Part shown: one piece after another, positions 18,711-26,609 of the stretch | Numbering within the stretch: the first letter of the stretch is position 1 | How the letters are laid out: every line of letters begins with the position of its first letter | Origin: Vibrio mimicus CAIM 602 | GTDB lineage: Bacteria > Pseudomonadota > Gammaproteobacteria > Enterobacterales > Vibrionaceae | Direction: 5' to 3' | Length of the DNA: 64,000 nucleotides | Assembly: GCF_000338875.1 (NCBI RefSeq) | Contig: NZ_AOMO01000099.1 | Coordinates: forward strand, 1-64,000 | Translations under genes and position numbers: made by a program | The notes under the pieces: model-generated | The model's database searches: none | What the model saw: the letters and a program-made list of their open reading frames with translations, nothing else | Told to the model about the DNA's origin: nothing

Positions 18711-18754
18711 TTGATTTGTTTAACATTCTCGTTACAATGCTTCAGGTCAGACCT
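18711..18754 (+). promoter_or_regulatory. fadIJ promoter with FadR-like operator
   Basis: TTGATT (18711-18716) and TACAAT (18733-18738) with 16-base spacing make a plausible promoter. The palindrome AGGTC-A-GACCT at 18744-18754 matches the FadR core GGTCNGACC and lies across the expected transcription start, where a bound FadR dimer would block initiation until long-chain acyl-CoA releases it. Confidence 0.65.
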
Positions 18755-18773
18755 CTTAATCGAAGGAGAAATC

Positions 18774-20081
18774 ATGGGCAAGCAGGAAGTCAGGACTCGT
18801 TCTGGAGAACGAGTGGCGATAGTGGCGGGGCTACGTACGGCTTTCGCTCGTCAAAGTACCGAATTTGGTCAAGTACCCGCCGTTGATCTCGGCAAAATGG
18901 TGGTGCAAGAAATGATGGCGCGCACAGCTATTGATCCGAAATTGATTGAACAAGTGGTGTTTGGTCAAGTGGTTCAAATGCCAGAAGCCCCCAATATTGC
19001 TCGAGAAATTGTGTTGGGTACGGGAATGTCGATTCACACGGACGCCTACAGCGTAACCCGTGCTTGCGCGACCAGTTTTCAAGCGGCGGTCAATGTTGCA
19101 GAAAGCATTATGGCTGGAACGATTGATATTGGTATTGCAGGTGGTGCGGATTCCTCTTCTGTTCTGCCCATTGGTGTTTCCAAAAAACTGGCTGCTTCTT
19201 TATTAGCACTGAGCAAAGCCAAAACGATGGGCCAAAAGCTTAAGCTGCTCAGCAACCTCTCTTTCAAAGATTTGATGCCTGTTCCTCCTGCGGTGGCTGA
19301 ATATTCTACTGGGCTTTCCATGGGGCAAACGGCTGAGCAGATGGCCAAAAGCTATGCCATTTCTCGCGCCGATCAAGATGCGTTAGCGCATCGTTCACAT
19401 ACTTTAGCTGCTCAGGCATGGGCAGAAGGGAAAATTCGTGATGAAGTGATGACCGCTTTCCCAGAACCTTATAAAAAGTGGATTGATACCGACAATAACA
19501 TTCGCCTTGATTCCAAATTAGAGAGTTATGCAAAGTTGCGTCCGGCGTTTGATCGTCAATACGGTTCAGTGACGGCGGCAAACTCAACGCCGCTAACCGA
19601 TGGTGCAGCCGCGATTATGTTGATGCGCGAAGGCAAAGCCAAAGAACTTGGTCTGGAGATCATGGGTTACATCCGTTCTTATGCGTTTGCGGCGATTGGT
19701 GTGGAAAAAGATATGTTGATGGGGCCATCGTACGCAACGCCGATTGCATTGGATCGCGCAGGGATAACTCTAAACGATTTGACCCTGATTGATATGCACG
19801 AAGCCTTTGCAGCGCAAACCTTGGCGAACTTGAAGATGTTCGCGAGCGATAAGTTTGCTCAAGAGCAACTCGGTCGTGCGCAAGCCATCGGCGAAGTCGA
19901 TATGAGCAAATTTAACGTCCTTGGCGGTTCATTGGCGTATGGTCATCCATTCGCAGCCACGGGCGCGCGAATGATCACTCAAACATTACGTGAATTGAAA
20001 CGCCGCGGTGGAGGCTTAGCCTTGAACACAGCTTGTGCTGCTGGTGGTTTGGGCGCTGCAATGATTTTGGAGGTGGAATAA
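18774..20081 (+). CDS. fadI: Acetyl-CoA acyltransferase (3-ketoacyl-CoA thiolase) FadI
   Basis: A 435-residue thiolase that cleaves 3-ketoacyl-CoA in the last step of beta-oxidation; FadI is the subunit of the anaerobic-type FadIJ complex. The acylated cysteine is in SVTRACATSFQAA near residue 99, the histidine in NVLGGSLAYGHPFAATGAR, and the second cysteine in NTACAAGGLGAA near the end. AAGGAG precedes the ATG that begins MGKQEVRTRSG; the upstream in-frame extension covers the promoter and is rejected. Its stop overlaps the fadJ start. Confidence 0.95.
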   Translation: MGKQEVRTRSGERVAIVAGLRTAFARQSTEFGQVPAVDLGKMVVQEMMARTAIDPKLIEQVVFGQVVQMPEAPNIAREIVLGTGMSIHTDAYSVTRACATSFQAAVNVAESIMAGTIDIGIAGGADSSSVLPIGVSKKLAASLLALSKAKTMGQKLKLLSNLSFKDLMPVPPAVAEYSTGLSMGQTAEQMAKSYAISRADQDALAHRSHTLAAQAWAEGKIRDEVMTAFPEPYKKWIDTDNNIRLDSKLESYAKLRPAFDRQYGSVTAANSTPLTDGAAAIMLMREGKAKELGLEIMGYIRSYAFAAIGVEKDMLMGPSYATPIALDRAGITLNDLTLIDMHEAFAAQTLANLKMFASDKFAQEQLGRAQAIGEVDMSKFNVLGGSLAYGHPFAATGARMITQTLRELKRRGGGLALNTACAAGGLGAAMILEVE

Positions 20082-22207
20082 TGGACAACAAAAAAGCGTT
20101 TCAGCTCTCGTTTGATGAGCAGCATTACGCATGGCTAGCGATTGATGTCCCTGGTGAGAAAATGAATACCTTGCAAGCGGCGTTTGCCGAAGAGATGCAA
20201 GCGGTATTTACAATGCTCAATGAAAAGAAAGGGCAAATTAAAGGTCTGATTATCCACTCTCTTAAGCCGGATAACTTCATTGCGGGTGCCGATGTGCGTA
20301 TGTTGGAAGCCTGCCAATCCGTCCACGAAGCACAAGCGTTGGCCTCGCAGGGTCAGCAGATGTTCCAACAGCTTGCAGATTTGCCTTTCCCTGTGATTGC
20401 AGCGATTCACGGCCCCTGTCTCGGTGGTGGTTTAGAATTGGCGCTGGCGTGTGATTATCGAGTCTGTACGGAAGATGATGTTACTCGCCTTGGCTTACCC
20501 GAAGTGATGTTGGGTTTGTTGCCGGGTTCTGGTGGTACGCAGCGCTTGCCACGCTTGATTGGTTTACTACCAGCACTGGATCTGATCCTGACTGGTAAAC
20601 AGCTACGGGCGAAGAAGGCGAAAAAGCTTGGCATCGTGGATGCCTGTGTTCCGCATTCTGTGTTACTGGATGTGGCAAAGCGTGTGTTGGAAGAAAAAGG
20701 GCACAAGAAGCGTGCGCAAACCGCGTTACCCATCAAAGAAAAACTGATGGCGAATACGGGGTTGGGACGTAAGTTAATTTTTGATCAAGCTGCCAAGAAA
20801 ACGCAGCAGAAAACACGCGGCAATTACCCTGCAGCGCAAGCCATTTTAGAGGTGATTCAATACGGCCTTGAAAAAGGGATGCACGCAGGTTTGGAGTATG
20901 AAGCGAAGCGTTTTGCCGAATTGGTGATGACGCGAGAATCGAAAGCGCTTCGTTCGATTTTCTTTGCCACGACAGAGATGAAAAAAGATCTCGGTGCGGA
21001 CGCGAAACCAGCAGCAATTAAAGCGGTAGGTGTGTTGGGTGGCGGTTTGATGGGGGCGGGCATTAGCCATGTCTCTGTAGCAAAAGCCAAAGTGCCAGTA
21101 CGAATCAAAGATGTGGCTAACGATGGAGTGCTGAACGCGCTCAATTACAACTACAAGCTATTTGATAAGCAAAGGCAACGCAAAATTTTGAGTAAGGAAC
21201 AGTTGCAAGCTCAGATGTCGCAACTCTCTGGCGGTACGGATTTTGTGGGTTTTGATCGCTGTGATGTGGTGATCGAAGCGGTGTTTGAGGATCTCAAACT
21301 TAAGCAACAAATGGTGGCAGATATTGAAGCCAACGCGAAACCTTCCACCATTTTCGCAACCAATACTTCGTCATTGCCAATCCATCAAATTGCCAGCCAA
21401 GCGCAGCGTCCAGAAAACATTGTGGGTCTGCATTACTTCAGCCCGGTGGAAAAAATGCCGCTGGTGGAAGTGATCCCTCATGCCACTACTTCGGATGAAA
21501 CGATTGCAACAGTTGTGGCACTTGCGCGTAAACAGGGTAAAACGCCGATCGTGGTGAAAGATTGTGCTGGTTTTTACGTCAACCGTATTCTTGCACCATA
21601 TATGAATGAAGCCGCGCAAGTGTTGATGACGGGTGAACCGATTGAGAATCTGGATACCGCTTTGCTCGATTTTGGCTTTCCAGTAGGCCCAATCACTTTG
21701 CTGGATGAAGTGGGGGTCGATATTGGCGCGAAGATCATGCCGATATTGGTTAAAGAGCTTGGACCTCGTTTCCAAGGTCCGGATGTATTTGATGTGCTAC
21801 TCAAAGACAACCGTAAAGGCCGTAAGAGTGGCAAGGGGTTTTATACTTATAAAGGCAGCAAGAAGAAAGATGTCGATAAATCAGTCTATAAACTGCTCAA
21901 ATTAACACCTGAGTCTAAGTTGAATGACAAAGATATTGCGATGCGCTGCCTGCTTCCTATGCTCAACGAAGCAGTGCGTTGTCTTGATGAAGGTATTATC
22001 CGCAGTGCACGTGATGGTGACATGGGCGCGATTTTCGGTATCGGTTTCCCTCCATTCTTAGGTGGCCCTTTCCGTTACATGGATACGCTTGGTTTAACAA
22101 AGGTGGTGGAAATGATGAATCAGCATACCGAGAAATATGGCGAACGATTTGCGCCATGTGGCGGCCTGCTGACTCGAGCGGGATTAGGTGAAAAATTCTA
22201 TCCGTAA
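20081..22207 (+). CDS. fadJ: Multifunctional enoyl-CoA hydratase / 3-hydroxyacyl-CoA dehydrogenase FadJ
   Basis: A 708-residue fusion. Residues ~1-190 are an enoyl-CoA hydratase/isomerase domain (AGADVRML oxyanion-hole motif, GPCLGGGLELALACDYR, LPEVMLGLLPGSGGTQRLPRL). Residues ~310-500 are the NAD-binding 3-hydroxyacyl-CoA dehydrogenase (GVLGGGLMGAGISHV; ATNTSSLPI; GLHYFSPVEKMPLVEVI), followed by the C-terminal dehydrogenase domains (GFPVGPITLLDEVG). It carries hydration and oxidation in beta-oxidation. TAATG overlap with fadI couples their translation, so the two subunits are made together. Confidence 0.96.
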   Translation: MDNKKAFQLSFDEQHYAWLAIDVPGEKMNTLQAAFAEEMQAVFTMLNEKKGQIKGLIIHSLKPDNFIAGADVRMLEACQSVHEAQALASQGQQMFQQLADLPFPVIAAIHGPCLGGGLELALACDYRVCTEDDVTRLGLPEVMLGLLPGSGGTQRLPRLIGLLPALDLILTGKQLRAKKAKKLGIVDACVPHSVLLDVAKRVLEEKGHKKRAQTALPIKEKLMANTGLGRKLIFDQAAKKTQQKTRGNYPAAQAILEVIQYGLEKGMHAGLEYEAKRFAELVMTRESKALRSIFFATTEMKKDLGADAKPAAIKAVGVLGGGLMGAGISHVSVAKAKVPVRIKDVANDGVLNALNYNYKLFDKQRQRKILSKEQLQAQMSQLSGGTDFVGFDRCDVVIEAVFEDLKLKQQMVADIEANAKPSTIFATNTSSLPIHQIASQAQRPENIVGLHYFSPVEKMPLVEVIPHATTSDETIATVVALARKQGKTPIVVKDCAGFYVNRILAPYMNEAAQVLMTGEPIENLDTALLDFGFPVGPITLLDEVGVDIGAKIMPILVKELGPRFQGPDVFDVLLKDNRKGRKSGKGFYTYKGSKKKDVDKSVYKLLKLTPESKLNDKDIAMRCLLPMLNEAVRCLDEGIIRSARDGDMGAIFGIGFPPFLGGPFRYMDTLGLTKVVEMMNQHTEKYGERFAPCGGLLTRAGLGEKFYP

Positions 22208-22222
22208 TCTTCAGCCCACGAC

Positions 22223-22265
22223 TATCCATCCCCAAACTACTGGTAGCTTTAGGTAGATAGGTATA
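22223..22265. repeat. Possible short ERIC fragment
   Basis: TATCCATCCCCAAACTACT and, after a short gap, TAGGTAGATAGGTATAG resemble the terminal portion of the Vibrio ERIC (CCCAAACTACTTGGAG... with TATA ends) but without the core. The match is short and may be chance. Confidence 0.3.
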
Positions 22266-22359
22266 GAAAGAGGCCAAGTGCCTCTTTCTTATTGGGAGTG
22301 ATTCTCAAAAATGTGTGCTAGGATGAAACGTAAAATAAAGAAATAACAAGGAATCCAAT

Positions 22360-22908
22360 ATGGAAGCGCTCGATTTATTGCTCAACCGTCGTTCAATCGC
22401 GAAACTGGATGCGCCTGCACCGCAAGGTGAAGCACTAGACAATATTTTACGTGCAGGCTTACGCGCACCGGATCATGGCGCACTGACTCCGTGGCGCTTT
22501 GTGGTTGCTCATGGCGAAGGTTTAGCGAAATTAGCTGCGGTTTTAGAGCAAGCAGAGATCGCCAACGGCAGTGATGAAGCGGTGATTAACAAAGCCAAGA
22601 ATGCGCCATTTCGTGCTCCTATGGTGATCACCGTGATTGCAAAAGTGACTCACAGCGAAAAAATCCCGGCTTTTGAGCAACACTTATCTGCAGGCTGCGC
22701 TGTACAAGCCATGCAAATGGCCGCTGTGGCACAAGGATTTCAGGGGATTTGGCGCTCGGGGAGTTGGATGTTCCACCCTGTAGTTCGCAGTGCTTTCAAT
22801 GTGCAGGGTGAAGATCAAATTGTCGGTTTTCTTTATCTCGGCACCCCAGGCACAACAGCAACTAAGGTACCAGAACGCGATCTCAGTAAGTTTGTCGAAT
22901 ACCTATAA
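22360..22908 (+). CDS. ydjA: Nitroreductase-family protein (YdjA-like)
   Basis: A 182-residue flavin-dependent nitroreductase of the short YdjA type. The family start LDLLLNRRSIAKLDAPAP, followed by LRAGLRAPDHGALTPWRFVV near residue 35, forms the FMN phosphate site; GCAVQAMQMAAVAQGFQGIWRSG and the C-terminal GFLYLGTP are also typical. The natural substrate is unknown. AAGGAATCC precedes the ATG and a terminator follows. Confidence 0.88.
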   Translation: MEALDLLLNRRSIAKLDAPAPQGEALDNILRAGLRAPDHGALTPWRFVVAHGEGLAKLAAVLEQAEIANGSDEAVINKAKNAPFRAPMVITVIAKVTHSEKIPAFEQHLSAGCAVQAMQMAAVAQGFQGIWRSGSWMFHPVVRSAFNVQGEDQIVGFLYLGTPGTTATKVPERDLSKFVEYL

Positions 22909-22931
22909 ATTTGCATACTGAACATAAAGAA

Positions 22932-22953
22932 AAAGGGCTGAAAGCCCTTTTTT
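22932..22953 (+). terminator. Terminator after ydjA
   Basis: Stem AAAGGGCT / AGCCCTTT with a GAA loop and six T in all. It lies between convergent ydjA and the LysR gene. Confidence 0.8.
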
Positions 22954-22982
22954 AATATCTTTTTTAGTCTCCGAAGTTCGGA

Positions 22983-23858
22983 TTACTGCAAGTGATAGCT
23001 AATCACGAAATCAATAAACAAGCGTACTTTTTCAGGCTGATGATCTTTGTGGTTATACAGCATATAAATATCACGCGGGTTTGAGCTCCAATCCGAAAGC
23101 ACTTGGACCAAACTGCCATCATCAAGGTACTCGCGCAGCATCACATCGGGCATCAGCGTAATGCCTAACCCTTCTGAACAAGCACTTCGCACCACATTCA
23201 GTGCACTAGCCTGAAAACGGCCACGATCCGTGTTGACTACGGTTTCTCCCTGACTGTTAGTCAGCTGCCATTTGAGTAGTGGATAGCCTTTGAGCAGTTG
23301 ATGCTGATGCAACTCTTCCGCGTGAGTGGGCTGCGGGTGATTGGCCAAATAGGTTGGGCTTGCCACCAAAATGTCTTTCACTTCACCAATTTTTCTGGCA
23401 ATTAGGCTCGAATCACGTTGTGGCCCAACGCGGAAAATAACGTCCCATTCGGTTGGATCAAGATCATCCGCTTGATTGCTCATCATCAGTTCAATATGGA
23501 TATCGGGGTATTTCTCCATGAAGGCATTGAACATGGGCATCATCATTCGCTTGGTGAGGTTTGATGGCGCAGAGATACGAATGCGTCCAGAAGCACCACG
23601 GCACTCGTCAGTAATTTCCTCAGTCATAGAGGCAAGGCGCTCTAGCAGTGGAGAACAATCTTTATAAAAGCGTTCGCCTGCCTCGGTCAGAGTCAATTTA
23701 CGAGCATGACGATTGAGTAACCTAAGATTCAGTGAATCTTCCAAGGCTTGGATCCGCCGAGTGATGGTGGCCACCGGAATCATGGTTTTTTTTGAAGTTG
23801 AGGTGTAGCTTCCATTTTCAACAACCAGTCGAAAGAGGTTTAAGTCATCTAGTTTCAT
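22983..23858 (-). CDS. LysR-family transcriptional regulator
   Basis: A 291-residue regulator. An N-terminal winged helix (residues 1-60: LDDLNLFRLVVENGSYTSTSKK...TITRRIQALEDSL) is followed by a substrate-binding effector domain (about 90-290; RIRISAPSNLTKRMMMPMF...). The start is the ATG beginning MKLDDLNLF; the open frame reaches 35 codons upstream without LysR similarity. The divergent neighbour is the rssB-like gene. No effector or target can be deduced. Confidence 0.88.
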   Translation of the reverse strand: MKLDDLNLFRLVVENGSYTSTSKKTMIPVATITRRIQALEDSLNLRLLNRHARKLTLTEAGERFYKDCSPLLERLASMTEEITDECRGASGRIRISAPSNLTKRMMMPMFNAFMEKYPDIHIELMMSNQADDLDPTEWDVIFRVGPQRDSSLIARKIGEVKDILVASPTYLANHPQPTHAEELHQHQLLKGYPLLKWQLTNSQGETVVNTDRGRFQASALNVVRSACSEGLGITLMPDVMLREYLDDGSLVQVLSDWSSNPRDIYMLYNHKDHQPEKVRLFIDFVISYHLQ

Positions 23859-24100
23859 CGTTTCTGACACATTATTTTGCAATTCTGGATAATTTATACA
23901 TATATAAGCTGCTAAATTTTGCGTGATGTCAATTTGTGTGACGATTTGATGAAAACCATACATCTAGTGATGGGGCAAATTTGAAGCACCTATGGTTTGT
24001 GCAAAGTCTATTTCGGAGCTACTTTTTAATTAATCAATAATTAATTATTTCTGTAGCGAGTTAGCGGTAACTTGCGCAATGAACTTTATTAGTGAGGTCG

Positions 24101-25205
24101 ATGTTTATGTATAAATCTCACATTCCGGATGACGGTGAAGCGGAAGCTCAGATTGCAGCTGAAAAGCTGATTCTGCTGGTGGACGACGATCCTGTTTTCC
24201 GACGTATGACCAAGGGATATCTTCAACAACAAGGTTATCAGGTACTTGAAGCAGAAAACGGTTTAGATGGCGTTACGTAAACTGCGTGATAGTGAGCCAG
24301 ATATCGTGCTGTGTGATTTATCGATGCCGATCCTCAATGGGATTGAATTTGTTGAAGAAGTCAGCCTTGAATACCCATCATTACCCTTAATTGTGGTGTC
24401 TGCTACTGAAGAAATGGCCGATGTCGCTAAGGCATTACGCTTCGGTATTAAAGATTTTTTGCCTAAACCCATTACCAACCACGTTCATTTGGCCAGTTCG
24501 ATAGAGAACATTCTGGCGAACAATGATGATGTGCATCAGCGGGATTTCGCCAGTTGCTGGTATGGGGTAGATAGCCAAGGTGGAATTCCAGAAGAGCAAG
24601 AGCTGCACTGGCATTTGCAATACTTGAAGGAAAACCCTAATGCAGCCAGAGAACTGCTTGCAGCCTTGCTGCCTGAGAAGGACTCAAGCCAAGGGGATTG
24701 GAAATGCAATTACCGCTTGTTGCAGTCGGCGGAGTTGATGCCTTTAGTGTTTGATTATGCTTGGCTGATCAATGGTCAATTTGTTTTTTATGTGGTGGAT
24801 GCCGACAGTCATGCGGAGTGTGGTGCTGCGTCCACACTTCTTGTGCGTGCGTTATTTCATGATTATGTGCGCAATTTGCGTAACTTTAGTGTTGAGCTTA
24901 AAGATCTTGCTGAAATTATCGAGCGTGGAATGAACTGCTCAGAAGGTATAGATGAAGTCTCTGCACTGCTCGGCGTAGCCGATCTGGCGAGTGGTACAGT
25001 ATCATTATTGCCAGCAGGGTTGGATTGCCAATGGTCTAACGGTTATGCGCAGAGCCATATTCGTTCGGGTGTTAAGCTTGGTGATAATAGTTTGCGTAAT
25101 TTCCTAACCAAAGATTTGCCAATACGTTCAGGGTGTCAAATTAGCTTGAGTAAGCCGAGTGCTTACAGCTTTACCTTGGATCTCTATCAAGGTTGTGAGG
25201 CGTGA
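24101..25205 (+). pseudogene. rssB: RssB-like response regulator, frameshifted
   Basis: A receiver domain resembling RssB is split across two frames. The first part (about residues 1-58) contains LILLVDDDPVFRRM with the acidic pocket. The second, from about 24270, contains CDLSMPILNG with the phospho-accepting Asp, VVSATEEMADVAKALR and the FLPKP lysine, and then a C-terminal output domain resembling the degenerate phosphatase of RssB. Removing one G from GATGG at 24267-24270 gives NGLDALRKLRDSEPD, close to the E. coli RssB segment. RssB-type adaptors deliver RpoS to ClpXP. The start is ATG at 24101 or 24107 (GAGG lies upstream). Real mutation and sequencing error are both possible. Confidence 0.75.
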
Positions 25206-25377
25206 TTTTAGCGTCTAAATTGTGAGTGTGATTGGAACTTTGAATTGAGTTGCTAATAACCTTATACATTGTCAGTGTTTATGGCAGCTGGGTTTCGATA
25301 TAGTTCTGAGCACATTGAACAAGTGAGGTCGCCGTAGAGCTACCCATTTTAAAGTCACCCAAAAAGAGAAGATTACA

Positions 25378-25509
25378 ATGGCAAATCAAGAGTTTAAAGA
25401 ACCCTTTAATATTCTGTACTTTCTAGGCTTGGTTGCAGCTCTGCTGATCCCAACCCTGCCTGCTACTCTAACGTGGATCCGTGTATTTAACGGTTACGCT
25501 GGTTTTTAA
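25378..25509 (+). CDS. Small hydrophobic membrane peptide (43 aa)
   Basis: A 43-codon frame starting MANQEFKEPFNILYFLGL and ending NGYAGF, with one hydrophobic segment (about residues 11-31, ILYFLGLVAALLIPTLPATL). AAAAAGAGAAGA lies before the ATG. Its stop overlaps the ybaN start in TAATG, which argues for real, coupled translation with that membrane protein. I do not recognise a named family; a single-pass partner of YbaN is a reasonable guess. Confidence 0.65.
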   Translation: MANQEFKEPFNILYFLGLVAALLIPTLPATLTWIRVFNGYAGF

Positions 25510-25907
25510 TGCGTTCATCCCTACAACGTTTTTTATTCAGTTTTATTGGAATAACGAGTCTATGCCTAGGGATACTGGGCATATTTCTCCCTCTCTTACC
25601 GACCACTCCTTTTATCTTACTCTCCAGTGCCTGCTTTTTACGCAGTAGCCCCCGTTTCCACCGCTGGTTGAATCAGCATGAAACCTTTGGTCCGATTATT
25701 CAAAATTGGCAACAACACCGCGCGGTTAGCAAAGCCGTGAAAAAACGCGCAACGATTTTTATCCTAATGAGCTTCGCTTTCTCGATTTGGATGGTGCCTT
25801 GGATGTGGCTTAAGGTTGTGCTGTTTATCTGGCTTGTGCTTTTGATCACTTGGTTTGTCCGCTTACCGACCCATGAGCTGGTTGCTAACCAACAAGAAAA
25901 TCACTAG
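25509..25907 (+). CDS. ybaN: YbaN-family inner-membrane protein (DUF454)
   Basis: A 132-residue membrane protein with segments near residues 10-40 (FIGITSLCLGILGIFLPLLPTTPFILLS) and 85-120 (two helices rich in Trp). The conserved LPLLPTTPF and the CFLRSSPRFHRWL motif identify the DUF454/YbaN family, whose function is unknown. In E. coli ybaN is next to apt and dnaX, as here. It is coupled to the preceding 43-residue gene. Confidence 0.85.
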   Translation: MRSSLQRFLFSFIGITSLCLGILGIFLPLLPTTPFILLSSACFLRSSPRFHRWLNQHETFGPIIQNWQQHRAVSKAVKKRATIFILMSFAFSIWMVPWMWLKVVLFIWLVLLITWFVRLPTHELVANQQENH

Positions 25908-25923
25908 CATTAGTGGGAAGTGT

Positions 25924-25953
25924 GCCCACTCTTCGAGTGGGCTTTGTTTTTTC
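25924..25953 (+). terminator. Terminator after ybaN
   Basis: Stem GCCCACTC / GAGTGGGC with a TTC loop and TTTGTTTTTTC tail. Confidence 0.85.
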
Positions 25954-26045
25954 AGTGCCGTGCGATACCGCGCTATAGCTATAGACGGCACCGGAATTGT
26001 TCTGTAATCACCTTAGGTGATTAAGCAACTGAAGCTAAAGTAACT

Positions 26046-26591
26046 ATGACAACTGAAACTCTTTCACTGATCAAATCCAGCATCAAAAGCATCCCAGACT
26101 ATCCAAAAAAAGGCATTCTGTTTCGTGACGTCACCAGCTTGCTTGAAGACGCCAAAGCGTATCAAGCGACCATTCAACTTCTCGTTGATAAGTACAAAGC
26201 GATGGGCTTTACCAAAGTAGTCGGTACGGAAGCGCGTGGTTTCCTATTTGGTGCGCCGCTGGCTTTAGAACTGGGCGTGGGTTTTGTTCCTGTGCGTAAA
26301 CCAGGCAAGCTGCCTCGTGAAACCGTTGCACAATCTTATGACCTAGAATACGGTACAGATACATTGGAAATCCATGTTGATGCGATCAAAGCCGGTGACA
26401 AAGTGTTGGTGGTTGACGACTTACTCGCAACAGGCGGCACGATTGAAGCGACCACTAAGCTGATCCGCCAATTGGGTGGTGAAGTGGAACACGCTGCCTT
26501 CGTAATCAATCTGCCAGAAATTGGTGGTGATAAGCGCCTTGAAGGGTTAGGCTTGCAGGTTTACAGCATCTGTGAATTTGAAGGTCACTAA
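26046..26591 (+). CDS. apt: Adenine phosphoribosyltransferase
   Basis: A 181-residue cytosolic enzyme converting adenine and PRPP to AMP. It shows the N-terminal SIPDYPKKGILFRDVTSLL, the GTEARGFLFGAPLA segment, and the PRPP loop VLVVDDLLATGGT near residue 121. Length is normal. It lies 18 bases upstream of dnaX, so the two are probably co-transcribed, as in E. coli. Confidence 0.96.
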   Translation: MTTETLSLIKSSIKSIPDYPKKGILFRDVTSLLEDAKAYQATIQLLVDKYKAMGFTKVVGTEARGFLFGAPLALELGVGFVPVRKPGKLPRETVAQSYDLEYGTDTLEIHVDAIKAGDKVLVVDDLLATGGTIEATTKLIRQLGGEVEHAAFVINLPEIGGDKRLEGLGLQVYSICEFEGH

Positions 26592-26609
26592 CCGACAACG
26601 GATATTGGA

